Below are positions 1 to 5,668 of a stretch of DNA of 6,157 nucleotides, in pieces. Source of the stretch: Dehalococcoidia bacterium UBA4060 (GTDB lineage: Bacteria > Chloroflexota > Dehalococcoidia > GIF9 > UBA5629); the NCBI GenBank assembly GCA_002383665.1, contig DFZI01000066.1:31621-37777 (forward strand), read 5' to 3'. The notes below the pieces were generated by a model, which saw nothing but the letters and a program-made list of their open reading frames with translations, made no database searches and was not told the origin of the DNA. The first letter of the stretch is position 1. Each line of letters opens with the position of its first letter. The position numbers and the translations under genes were made by a program.

Positions 1-335
1 TGGCCGAGACCAAACGCCGTATCAGGCCTTTCGTAGATGAATATATCCTGGCCGACAGGCGACGTATTTATCTGCTGGGAGAAGGCCGTCTGATCAACCT
101 GGCCGCTGCCGAAGGACATCCGGCCAGCGTTATGGATATGAGCTTCGCTAACCAGGCACTCTGCCTGGAATACCTGCTCAAGAACAGAGGCGAGCTTGAT
201 CCTGTAGTGCATGAAGTCCCTGCCAGAATAGATGCAGAGGTCGGCAGGCTCAAGCTGAAATCAATGAACATCTCCATCGATAAGCTCACACAGGAGCAGG
301 AAAAATATATGAATAGCTGGGAAGAAGGGACCTAA
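1..335 (+). CDS. ahcY: Adenosylhomocysteinase (S-adenosylhomocysteine hydrolase), C-terminal 110 residues
   Basis: The enzyme reversibly splits S-adenosylhomocysteine into adenosine and homocysteine in the cytosol, using bound NAD+, and so removes the product inhibitor of SAM-dependent methyltransferases. The gene is open at the left edge of the window; the first full codon is at base 3. The visible part holds the family's C-terminal signature: GRLINLAAAEGHPASVMD followed by MSFANQA at about residues 29-52 of the fragment, then the R-L-K-L helix and a terminal SWEEGT. The protein stops at SWEEGT and lacks the Lys/Tyr-containing tail that many bacterial and eukaryotic homologues add after this point. 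The short form is known from archaea and thermophilic or deep-branching bacteria. The gene ends 14 nt before metK, so the two very likely share a transcript. The family call is near certain; only the missing N-terminus and NAD domain cannot be judged. Confidence 0.96.
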   Translation, partial: AETKRRIRPFVDEYILADRRRIYLLGEGRLINLAAAEGHPASVMDMSFANQALCLEYLLKNRGELDPVVHEVPARIDAEVGRLKLKSMNISIDKLTQEQEKYMNSWEEGT

Positions 336-349
336 CCCGAGGAGCTGAT

Positions 350-1558
350 ATGGCAAACACCTTTATGCAATCGCCCAGGTATTTCTTTACGTCGGAGTCC
401 GTCACGGAAGGGCACCCCGACAAACTTTGTGACCAGATCTCCGACGCTGTTCTCGATGCTATGATAAAGGACGATCCCCAGTCGAGGGTGGCCTGTGAAA
501 CGGCCGTTACCATAGGCCTTGTTGTAGTGCTGGGCGAGATCACGACCAAAACATACGTTGAGATACCGGATATCATCAGGGAGGTGGTCAGAGATGCCGG
601 CTATATCAGGCCGGAGTACCAGTTCGATTACCGAAGCCTGGCCACGCTGGTCTCAATCAAAAAACAGTCCCCTGACATCAATGCAGGCGTCAGCAGGGCG
701 CTGGAGGGCCGCAGCAAGAAGAAGGTCAACAAGTATGACCTGGTCGGTGCCGGTGACCAGGGCATGATGTTCGGCTATGCCTGCAACGAAACAAAGGAGT
801 TTATGCCTCTCCCCATCGCCCTCGCACACGGACTTAGTTACAGGTTGGCACAGGTGCGTAAAAATAAGGCTATTCCATATCTGCGCCCGGATGGTAAGTC
901 GCAGGTGACTGTGGAGTATAGGCACGGCAGGCCCCACAGGATCGAGGCTATTGTTATCGGCGCCCACCATGACCCCGATCCGGATAATGACACCATCAGG
1001 AATGATATCATCGCGAAAGTGATCAGGCCTGTCATACCCGCCGATATGATGGATAAGAACACCAAAATCTATGTCAACACCGCCGGCAGGTTTGAGGTTG
1101 GCGGCCCCGTCTCGGATACGGGCTTCACCGGCCGCAAGCTGCTGGTGGATACCTACGGCGGCTTTGCCCGCCACGGCGGTGGCGCTTTTTCCGGCAAGGA
1201 TCCCACCAAGGTCGACCGCTCCGCCTCCTACATGGCACGTTACGTTGCCAAAAACTGCGTGGCCGCAGGCCTGGCAGACAGGCTGGAGTTACAGGTGGCC
1301 TACTCCATCGGTGTGGCACATCCGCTCTCCGTCTCTATCGAGACATTCGGCACGGGCAAGATTCCCGACAGCGTCATACTCAAGCTTATCAACAAGCATT
1401 TCGATCTGCGTCCGGCGGCCATCATTGAATATTTCGACCTGCGCAGGCCAATATATCGCCCTACTGCCTCCTACGGACACTTCGGCCGCACAGATGTCAA
1501 ATTCCCCTGGGAAAAGACCGATATGGCGAAAATATTGAAATCTGAGGCAGGGATTTAG
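350..1558 (+). CDS. metK: S-adenosylmethionine synthetase (methionine adenosyltransferase), 402 aa
   Basis: The enzyme makes S-adenosylmethionine from ATP and methionine in the cytosol, releasing phosphate and diphosphate. Length is close to the usual 380-400 aa. Signature segments are all present: GHPDK at residues 21-25, KQSPDI at 105-110, GAGDQG at 133-138, GRK plus VDTYGG at 261-271, and GGGAFSGKDPTKVDRS at 276-291. By alignment to the E. coli enzyme, the catalytic set appears intact: H22, D24, E50, E63, Q106, R262/K263, K283, K287 and D289. The ATG at 350 is chosen because GAGGAG lies at 339-344, 5 nt upstream. A second in-frame Met at residue 6 lacks such a site. One small oddity is LAHG at 158-161, where most homologues have LAHR. 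It lies between ahcY and the phosphohexomutase gene, 9 nt before the latter, placing SAM synthesis and S-adenosylhomocysteine removal in one operon. Confidence 0.98.
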   Translation: MANTFMQSPRYFFTSESVTEGHPDKLCDQISDAVLDAMIKDDPQSRVACETAVTIGLVVVLGEITTKTYVEIPDIIREVVRDAGYIRPEYQFDYRSLATLVSIKKQSPDINAGVSRALEGRSKKKVNKYDLVGAGDQGMMFGYACNETKEFMPLPIALAHGLSYRLAQVRKNKAIPYLRPDGKSQVTVEYRHGRPHRIEAIVIGAHHDPDPDNDTIRNDIIAKVIRPVIPADMMDKNTKIYVNTAGRFEVGGPVSDTGFTGRKLLVDTYGGFARHGGGAFSGKDPTKVDRSASYMARYVAKNCVAAGLADRLELQVAYSIGVAHPLSVSIETFGTGKIPDSVILKLINKHFDLRPAAIIEYFDLRRPIYRPTASYGHFGRTDVKFPWEKTDMAKILKSEAGI

Positions 1559-1567
1559 TTAGGCGAG

Positions 1568-2995
1568 ATGAGTTCCACGATCAAGTTCGGCACCGACGGC
1601 TGGCGCGCCATCATCGCCGAGGATTTTACCTTCGACAACGTGCGCGCTTGTGCCCAGGGTGTGGCCGATTATTTAAAGGAATCTGACAAAGATAAGAGCG
1701 GCGTGGTCATAGGCTACGATACACGCTACGCGTCGGAGGACTTTGCCTCGGCCTGCGCCGAGGTGCTGGCCGGCAACGGGATCAGGGCGATATTGCTTTC
1801 CAGAGTATCACCAACGCCAGTTACCAGCTATAACATAACCGCACTTAAAGCTGATGGCGGCATCATGATCACGGCCAGCCATAACCCGGGCAACTATAAC
1901 GGCTTTAAGTTCAAAACCGAGGCCGGCGCCAGCGCTCCGCCCGAGGTCATCTCGGTCATTGAAAAGAATGCCAACAATTACACGCTGGAAGAAGGCCACG
2001 TCAGGCGACTGGAGATCAAAGAGGCCATCAGGAAAAAGCTCGTTACCTTCCATGATCCTTTCCCCGGATATTCCCGCCATGTGAAAAAGTTGATCGACCT
2101 TGAAGAGCTAAAAAAACACAGTATGCGGATAGTGGTGGACTCCATGTACGGGGCGGGCATTGGGTTTTTTAAGGACCTGCTGGAGGGCGGACAAATACAG
2201 ATCCACGAGATCAACACCGTGCGCAATCCGCTCTTCCCCGGCATTCAGCCGGAGCCGATTGGCAAGAACCTCGGCAAGCTGGCCAGGCATGTCATCAGGG
2301 ACAACGCTGCAGCAGGTTTTGCCACCGACGGCGATGCCGACCGCATCGGCCTCGTGGATGAGAACGGCCGCTACCGCAATACGCAGGAGGTCTTCGCACT
2401 GCTGGCCATGTATCTGCTGGAAACCTGCAAGGAACGCGGCGCTCTGGTTAAAACCCTGACGTCGACAGATATGCTGTATAAGATCGGCGAGCTTTACAGC
2501 GTGCCGGTCTTCGAGACCCAGGTCGGGTTTAAATACGTTGCCCCTATCATGCTGAAGGAAAACGCTCTATTGGGCGGTGAGGAAAGCGGAGGCTACGGTT
2601 TCCGCGGCCATATACCCGAACGTGACGGCATACTCGCAGGGCTTTATCTGCTGGATTACATAGTCCGTACCGGAAAGACGCCCACGCAATTGCTGCAGGA
2701 TATTTATAAAAAAGTGGGGCCGCATTATTACGAGCGCGTTGACTCATACCTCGATGAGGTGGCTAAAAAACAGATATTGTCTAAATTATCTTCGGGCAAC
2801 ATTGAAAGCATCCTGCAGCGCAGGGTGGTCAAGCTGGATACACGCGATGGTTTCCGCTATAAGCTGGAGGACGGCTCATGGCTTTTGCTGCGCTTCTCGG
2901 GTACAGAGCCGCTGGTACGCATTTATGCAGAAAGCAGCACCCCCGAAGACGTGCAGAGACTGCTGCAATACGGTCAGGAGATGGCAGGGGTATGA
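1568..2995 (+). CDS. Alpha-D-phosphohexomutase (phosphoglucomutase/phosphomannomutase), 475 aa
   Basis: The protein belongs to the phosphohexomutase superfamily, which moves phosphate between C6 and C1 of hexoses through a phosphoserine and a bound Mg2+. All four domain signatures are visible: the N-terminal FGTDGWR at 7-13, the phosphoserine loop TASHNP at 102-107 (S104), the metal loop DGDADR at 254-259, the sugar-recognition loop GGEESGG at 336-342, and the C-terminal phosphate-binding RFSGTEP at 442-448. Length of 475 aa is normal. The GEESGG form of the sugar loop fits glucose/mannose phosphomutases; glucosamine-type enzymes (GlmM) usually carry a different loop, so GlmM is less likely. 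The start at 1568 gives the expected short N-terminus; AGGCGAG directly before it is a weak ribosome site, so translation may be partly coupled to metK 9 nt upstream. Its stop overlaps the start of the isomerase gene, whose hexose-6-phosphate products are its substrates. Exact substrate preference cannot be read from sequence. Confidence 0.94.
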   Translation: MSSTIKFGTDGWRAIIAEDFTFDNVRACAQGVADYLKESDKDKSGVVIGYDTRYASEDFASACAEVLAGNGIRAILLSRVSPTPVTSYNITALKADGGIMITASHNPGNYNGFKFKTEAGASAPPEVISVIEKNANNYTLEEGHVRRLEIKEAIRKKLVTFHDPFPGYSRHVKKLIDLEELKKHSMRIVVDSMYGAGIGFFKDLLEGGQIQIHEINTVRNPLFPGIQPEPIGKNLGKLARHVIRDNAAAGFATDGDADRIGLVDENGRYRNTQEVFALLAMYLLETCKERGALVKTLTSTDMLYKIGELYSVPVFETQVGFKYVAPIMLKENALLGGEESGGYGFRGHIPERDGILAGLYLLDYIVRTGKTPTQLLQDIYKKVGPHYYERVDSYLDEVAKKQILSKLSSGNIESILQRRVVKLDTRDGFRYKLEDGSWLLLRFSGTEPLVRIYAESSTPEDVQRLLQYGQEMAGV

Positions 2996-4062
2996 AAATG
3001 TTCGATCTGGATGATCCAGCTTCATTCGCAGCCATTGATAAATCGGGTATGGGGCAGCTTATCCTCGACCTGCCCGCACAATGTCGCCGTGCCTGGGAGA
3101 AAGCCGTTCGGCTCACCCTGCCAACCAGCTATTCCACCGTTGATAAAATAGTCATCCTGGGCATGGGCGGCTCGGCCATCGGCGGGGACTTGCTCAAGGC
3201 CGCTGTCGGACCTCTGAAAAAGCCGCAGATATTCGTCCATCGTGATTATGATCTGCCCGAATTCATAGATGCCAACACCCTGGTCATAGCATCCAGCTAT
3301 TCAGGTAATACCGAAGAGACCCTTTCCGGCTTTAATCAGGCCCTGGACCGCGATTGCAAAAAGCTGGTATTTTCCTCAGGTGGTAAACTCACTGCACCGG
3401 CACATGATCACAATGTGCCGGTTTTCGTCATAGACTTCGTTTCTCCGCCCCGTGCAGCCCTGGGGTATAGTTTGCTACCCCTGCTGGCCGTTATGCAAAA
3501 TCTCGGCCTTATCCGGGGCAAATCCGCCGAGGTCGAGAGCGCCATCGAGGCACTGACAAAGTTCAACGAGAAATGGCAGCCGGGCTCTCCGCAGTCTGCC
3601 AACAAAGCCAAGAGACTGGCACTGACTCTGCATAGCAAAATACCTGTTATCTACTCTGCCGGCATCCTTTCTGACGTGGGCCGCAGATGGAAGACGCAGA
3701 TCAATGAGAACAGCAAGGCCTGGGCCTTCTGCGAGGTGCTGCCCGAGCTCAACCACAATGCTGTGCTGGGCTACAGCTTCCCATCGGATATGAAGGAAAA
3801 GATGTTCGTTGTCCTTTTACGCTGTCCTGACCTGCATCCGCGCACACTGATACGCTATCAGATCACAGGTGAACTGCTCAGCCGCCATGCCATACCGCAC
3901 GAGTATATCGACATAGAAGGGACCAATACGCTCACATATATACTTGGACTCGTCCTGTTGGGCGACTGGGTGAGCTATTACCTGGCCCTGCTCTACGGCA
4001 CCGACCCCAGTCCTGTACCCGAGATAGACCTGCTCAAACAGCGCCTTTCTGAAGCTAAATAG
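2992..4062 (+). CDS. Bifunctional phosphoglucose/phosphomannose isomerase (SIS-domain), 356 aa
   Basis: The enzyme interconverts fructose-6-phosphate with both glucose-6-phosphate and mannose-6-phosphate. It belongs to the SIS-domain family typified by archaeal PGI/PMI enzymes, distinct from classical Pgi and zinc-dependent ManA. The N-terminal SIS domain shows ILGMGGSAIGGD at 55-66 and SSYSGNTEET at 101-110, which bind sugar phosphate. The family C-terminal domain follows, with RRWKTQINEN at 231-240 and EVLPELNHNAV at 248-258. E239 and H255 have the 16-residue spacing of the catalytic Glu and His known in the Pyrobaculum enzyme. The terminal segment DPSPVPEIDLLK is also typical. The reading frame stays open upstream to an ATG at 2878, but the ATG at 2992 is chosen: it overlaps the mutase stop as ATGA, gives an N-terminus of family type, and has AGGAG at 2976-2980 and GGGG at 2987-2990. 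An ATG two codons later (2998) is also possible. Confidence 0.94.
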   Translation: MKMFDLDDPASFAAIDKSGMGQLILDLPAQCRRAWEKAVRLTLPTSYSTVDKIVILGMGGSAIGGDLLKAAVGPLKKPQIFVHRDYDLPEFIDANTLVIASSYSGNTEETLSGFNQALDRDCKKLVFSSGGKLTAPAHDHNVPVFVIDFVSPPRAALGYSLLPLLAVMQNLGLIRGKSAEVESAIEALTKFNEKWQPGSPQSANKAKRLALTLHSKIPVIYSAGILSDVGRRWKTQINENSKAWAFCEVLPELNHNAVLGYSFPSDMKEKMFVVLLRCPDLHPRTLIRYQITGELLSRHAIPHEYIDIEGTNTLTYILGLVLLGDWVSYYLALLYGTDPSPVPEIDLLKQRLSEAK

Positions 4063-4068
4063 ACTCAC

Positions 4069-4091
4069 GGCTAATTTTTTTAGCTTGTTTT
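4069..4091 (+). terminator. Weak candidate terminator after the isomerase gene
   Basis: Just after the isomerase stop, GGCTAA (4069-4074) can pair with TTAGCT (4080-4085, one G-U pair) around a five-T loop, followed by TTGTTTTGT. An alternative stem pairs AAGCTAAA (4052-4059) with TTTAGCTT (4079-4086). Both stems are short and AT-rich, so termination may be inefficient. Confidence 0.35.
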
Positions 4092-4094
4092 GTA

Positions 4095-4100
4095 TATAAT
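4095..4100 (+). promoter_or_regulatory. -10 box (TATAAT) upstream of the 99-aa Cys-rich protein
   Basis: A perfect TATAAT lies 42 nt before the ATG at 4143, in a short AT-rich gap after the operon, and a TG dinucleotide sits at 4091-4092. No convincing -35 box is found at 16-18 nt spacing. It would give this small gene its own transcript, which fits the weak terminator just upstream. Confidence 0.45.
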
Positions 4101-4130
4101 AAAAATGCAGTGGTATGCTAATTGCAGGGA

Positions 4131-4138
4131 AAGGAGAT
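4131..4138 (+). promoter_or_regulatory. Strong Shine-Dalgarno site that fixes the start at 4143
   Basis: AAGGAGAT ends 4 nt before the ATG at 4143. It excludes the in-frame TTG at 4122, which lies upstream of this site and would code through it. Confidence 0.8.
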
Positions 4139-4142
4139 TGAA

Positions 4143-4442
4143 ATGCCCAAAGAAACTTTATGTTGCCCTATGAAATTCTCGAGCAAAACTCTCACCGATG
4201 ATGGCTTTGTGCGGAAAAACACCTGTGAATGCGACGAGGCGAGGTGTTCATGGTGGAACAGCCAATCCAATGAATGCGCTCTGGTGGTTCTGGCACGCAG
4301 CTTTGATTCGGTACAAAAACTGGACAAGGTAAAATTAAAGTTGATGCTTTCCAGCGGCCCAGATAAAGAAGCCATCGACACGATGAGAGTGGCCACCCCT
4401 TACATGGAAATCAGCCAGGAAATTAGAAAAGCTCTGGAATAA
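4143..4442 (+). CDS. Small Cys-rich protein, 99 aa, possible metal or Fe-S site
   Basis: The function is unknown. The N-terminal half contains six cysteines (7, 8, 28, 30, 35 and 45) in the order LCCPMKF, CECDEARCSWW and ECALVVLA. The spaced core CP...C-x(4)-C-x-WW-x(7)-C-A resembles a four-cysteine motif seen in many short uncharacterised bacterial proteins, and it could hold zinc or an iron-sulfur cluster. The C-terminal half (about 55-99) is charged and probably helical. There is no signal peptide or membrane segment, so a cytosolic location is expected. The start is set by the strong ribosome site at 4131-4138. The gene stands alone, 80 nt after the sugar isomerase, with its own -10 box and a hairpin terminator after it. 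That argues against it being a functional member of the upstream operon. Coding reality is well supported by start signal, composition and terminator; the metal role is inference. Confidence 0.8.
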   Translation: MPKETLCCPMKFSSKTLTDDGFVRKNTCECDEARCSWWNSQSNECALVVLARSFDSVQKLDKVKLKLMLSSGPDKEAIDTMRVATPYMEISQEIRKALE

Positions 4443-4467
4443 AAAACTGGCTGCCGACCCTTTAAAT

Positions 4468-4505
4468 CAGGCTATAACTAAGAAAGTAGCCTGTCTATTT
4501 TGGTA
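4468..4505 (+). terminator. Rho-independent terminator after the Cys-rich gene
   Basis: CAGGCTA (4468-4474) pairs perfectly with TAGCCTG (4487-4493), with one further U-G pair possible inside, around a ~12-nt A-rich loop. The T-rich run TCTATTTTGGTATTT follows at once. The stem starts 25 nt after the stop at 4442. Confidence 0.6.
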
Positions 4506-4535
4506 TTTCTCCCTTCCACGGGGCATCCGGCAATT

Positions 4536-4541
4536 TATAAT
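4536..4541 (+). promoter_or_regulatory. -10 box (TATAAT) upstream of the 62-aa protein
   Basis: TATAAT lies 29 nt before the ATG at 4571 and downstream of the preceding terminator, as expected for an independent promoter. The -35 region (around TTCCAC, 4514-4519) is a poor match, so this rests mainly on the -10 box and on context. Confidence 0.45.
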
Positions 4542-4570
4542 CTTAACCGTTTTAAGCAAGGAGGTTTTGT

Positions 4571-4759
4571 ATGCATTCCATTGCGAGTAGCGAAGACCTG
4601 TTTAAGTATGCCAAAGCGAATAACTGGCTGCTTATCGAGTCATCCGAGGGCTATGTAGTCTCCGTTTTTCTCACACCCACCGGCAACATCGTAGAGATGT
4701 ATTTTGAAAAAGGCAAGACGACAGTTCGAACATTGCTCTCCCACACTTATAAGTTATAG
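4571..4759 (+). CDS. Hypothetical protein, 62 aa
   Basis: I do not recognise this protein. It is short, soluble and mixed in charge. The N-terminal part (about 6-20) looks helical (EDLFKYAKANNWLLIE) and is followed by alternating hydrophobic stretches that suggest a small beta-sheet (VVSVFLTPTG, IVEMYF), ending in a basic tail. No Cys or metal motif is present, and there is no signal peptide. A near-ideal ribosome site, AAGGAGG at 4558-4564, sits 6 nt before the ATG, and a TATAAT box lies just upstream, so it is likely a true gene. It lies between a terminator and a convergent minus-strand gene, 28 nt from that gene's stop. The sequence gives no clue to a partner or pathway. Confidence 0.7.
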   Translation: MHSIASSEDLFKYAKANNWLLIESSEGYVVSVFLTPTGNIVEMYFEKGKTTVRTLLSHTYKL

Positions 4760-4787
4760 CTGGGGTTAATGGCGTTACCGGCACAAG

Positions 4788-5186
4788 TTATAAGCCAAGC
4801 TCTAATCCATAGCCAAGCAACATAAAAACCCCTAAGATGAGAGCGTAAATGGCACCGTAAATAAATGTCAAGCCGATGCCCCACCATAGCATGGATTTTG
4901 CTTTCCGCGGGTCTTTGTCCTTGTTTGCCAGCCAGGCGATAAGCCCGCCGAGCCATGTGAGGAATATAGGAAGCAACCACCAAACGCCTGACACTCCTAC
5001 CGCTGGTTTTACGGTGCTCGCCGCCTCTTTGGCTGAAGCTATGCCTTTTGAGAATATCTCGTCAGCGCACGGCTGACAATAAATTTTCGAACTTAAAATG
5101 GTCCTGCATTCCAGACAAACCATCTTGCCACAACTCACACAAGCACCCACAGCATCTCTACCCGGATGATAGAAACAGTCCGCCAT
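4788..5186 (-). CDS. B-box type zinc finger membrane protein, 132 aa
   Basis: The N-terminal ~45 residues form a Cys/His-rich cross-brace module of prokaryotic B-box type. Likely zinc ligands are C4, H7, C16, C19, C24, C27, C37 and C40, in the pattern C-x2-H...C-x2-C...C-x2-C...C-x2-C. A linker follows (46-65), then two hydrophobic segments at about 67-87 and 99-126. These are joined by a short charged loop, NKDKDPRKAKSML, which resembles other small bacterial two-helix membrane proteins. There is no cleavable signal peptide, so the zinc module probably faces the cytosol. The ATG at 5186 has AGGAGGG (complement of 5191-5197) 4 nt upstream and a strong promoter further up. Its role is unknown; B-box modules usually mediate protein contacts. 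It is divergent from a zinc-ribbon membrane protein of similar design, with an IS remnant between them. Confidence 0.85.
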   Translation of the reverse strand: MADCFYHPGRDAVGACVSCGKMVCLECRTILSSKIYCQPCADEIFSKGIASAKEAASTVKPAVGVSGVWWLLPIFLTWLGGLIAWLANKDKDPRKAKSMLWWGIGLTFIYGAIYALILGVFMLLGYGLELGL

Positions 5187-5214
5187 ATTTCCCTCCTAAG
5201 CTAATATGACAGCA

Positions 5215-5242
5215 ATTATATATTCAGTGCGGCAAAAGTCAA
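5215..5242 (-). promoter_or_regulatory. Sigma-70 type promoter of the B-box gene
   Basis: Read on the minus strand, TTGACT (complement of 5237-5242) and TATAAT (complement of 5215-5220) are separated by 16 nt. Together they match 11 of 12 consensus positions. The -10 box is 28 nt from the ATG at 5186. The outer end of the IS remnant begins 13 bp beyond the -35 box, so the promoter is intact. Confidence 0.75.
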
Positions 5243-5255
5243 GTGGTCGAAAACG

Positions 5256-5280
5256 TGTCAACTCATTTAAAAATGTTACC
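5256..5280. repeat. IS end motif, outer left copy
   Basis: TGTCAACTCATTT followed by an A-run and ATGTTACC. Its complement begins GGTAACATTTTTAAATGAGT, matching the other three copies but differing at the outer tip (TTGACA instead of TGAA). Confidence 0.75.
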
Positions 5281-5292
5281 GAAGAGGAGTCG

Positions 5293-5315
5293 TTCACTCA
5301 TTTGGAAATGTTACC
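5293..5315. repeat. IS end motif, inner left copy
   Basis: TTCACTCATTTGG followed by AAATGTTACC, the inverted counterpart of the right-end copies. Its GTTACC lies exactly 35 bp from that of the outer left copy. On the minus strand its TAA ends the truncated transposase frame. Confidence 0.8.
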
Positions 5316-5562
5316 GGGATAATGCCGCCTCAGCTACAGCGCGACCATACCGCCTTCGCCTCGCTACCGTCTTCCTTGGTGCACGCTCCAGGCTCGACAT
5401 GCTCATCAGCCTTATCAAGCTCTTGCGGTGTAACCCCGTCACCATTCCCATCTCCGTTAGTAAGCGGCTCCGCTCCGCTCTATTTGATTTACGATACCTC
5501 GGTGCCACCAGCTTCAGATACTTCCTTCGTTCATCTATGCTCATCTTGTCATCGTTTGGCAT
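5311..5562 (-). pseudogene. Truncated transposase, N-terminal helix-turn-helix part only (83 codons)
   Basis: The product would be the DNA-binding N-terminus of an integrase-type (rve, DDE) transposase, probably IS481-like. A helix-turn-helix is expected at about residues 28-53 (ERSRLLTEMGMVTGLHRKSL), followed by a basic stretch at 60-74. Full-length relatives run several hundred residues and carry the DDE catalytic core, which is wholly absent here. The frame ends as ALSR then TAA, and that TAA belongs to the inner left IS repeat, so the 3' part was lost by a deletion that joined codon ~83 to the element's left end. The ATG at 5562 is favoured because AGGAGG (complement of 5566-5571) lies just upstream. 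An in-frame ATG at 5616 would code through the inner right repeat and is unlikely. The ribosome site is intact, so a short DNA-binding peptide could still be made. Confidence 0.75.
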
Positions 5563-5565
5563 GTT

Positions 5566-5571
5566 CCTCCT
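5566..5571 (-). promoter_or_regulatory. Shine-Dalgarno site of the truncated transposase
   Basis: AGGAGG on the minus strand, 3 nt before the ATG at 5562 (4 nt if GAGGAG is counted). The spacing is short but usable. It decides the start over the ATG at 5616. Confidence 0.55.
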
Positions 5572-5572
5572 C

Positions 5573-5595
5573 GGTAACATTTTTAGTTGAGTGAA
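5573..5595. repeat. IS end motif, inner right copy
   Basis: GGTAACATTTTTAGTTGAGT followed by GAA. It lies directly upstream of the transposase ribosome site, so transposase bound here could block its own expression. Confidence 0.8.
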
Positions 5596-5608
5596 CCATA
5601 CCACCTTT

Positions 5609-5630
5609 AGTAACATTTTAGATGAGTGAA
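5609..5630. repeat. IS end motif, outer right copy
   Basis: AGTAACATTTTAGATGAGTG followed by AA. It is one base shorter in the middle than the other copies and sits 36 bp from the inner right copy. The downstream gene's -35 box begins 10 bp after its end. Confidence 0.75.
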
Positions 5631-5639
5631 TGCGAACAA

Positions 5640-5668
5640 TTGACCTTGCTATGAGAAATGTCTACAAT
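5640..5668 (+). promoter_or_regulatory. Sigma-70 type promoter of the zinc-ribbon gene
   Basis: TTGACC (5640-5645) and TACAAT (5663-5668) are separated by the ideal 17 nt. Each box differs from consensus at one position. Transcription would start near 5675, leaving a leader of about 35 nt before the start codon at 5711. Confidence 0.72.

Larger units (their letters stand above)
5256..5630 (-). mobile_element. Internally deleted IS remnant (MITE-like), ~375 bp, integrase-type transposase family
   Basis: The element is bounded by four copies of a ~23-bp motif, two at each end, inverted between ends. The motif, read outward on the right, is GGTAACATTT, then a variable A/T-rich stretch, then TGAGTGAA. 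Copies are spaced 35 bp apart on the left and 36 bp on the right, as expected for transposase binding sites at IS ends. Between them lies only the 5' part of a transposase gene on the minus strand. The encoded N-terminus (MSIDERRKYLK, then GLHRKSLIRLM, then LERAPRK) resembles the helix-turn-helix region of IS481-like or other rve-domain transposases. No catalytic domain remains, so the element cannot move on its own. The outer boundaries are approximate because no clear target duplication is visible. Confidence 0.75.

Noticed and set aside
653..1174. Long minus-strand open frame (173 codons) within metK
   Set aside because: It is a shadow of the strongly supported metK gene, has no family resemblance, and has no start signals of its own.
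2878..2991. 38-residue N-terminal extension of the isomerase frame, starting at the ATG at 2878
   Set aside because: It lies wholly inside the end of the mutase coding region and does not resemble the family's N-terminus. The ATG overlapping the mutase stop explains the start better.
4764..4779. Hairpin between the convergent genes (GGTTAA with TTACC) as a bidirectional terminator
   Set aside because: The stem is only about five pairs with a bulge, and there is no T-run on either side.
4746..4794. Inverted CTTATAA / TTATAAG pair and the AAGTTATA direct repeat around the convergent gene ends
   Set aside because: The repeats are short, AT-rich and partly within coding sequence, so chance is a sufficient explanation.
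5243..5594. Plus-strand open frames across the IS remnant
   Set aside because: They run antisense to the recognisable transposase fragment and through the repeats. Their composition (Ser/Leu/Arg rich) is that of a shadow frame.
5256..5630. The four repeats read as a small CRISPR array
   Set aside because: The copies are inverted between ends, there are only two per side, and a transposase fragment lies between them. This is IS-end structure.
5249..5637. CGAA on both sides of the IS remnant as a target-site duplication
   Set aside because: The copies sit at unequal distances from the end motifs and the longer match is imperfect (CGAAAA against CGAACA), so no duplication can be claimed.
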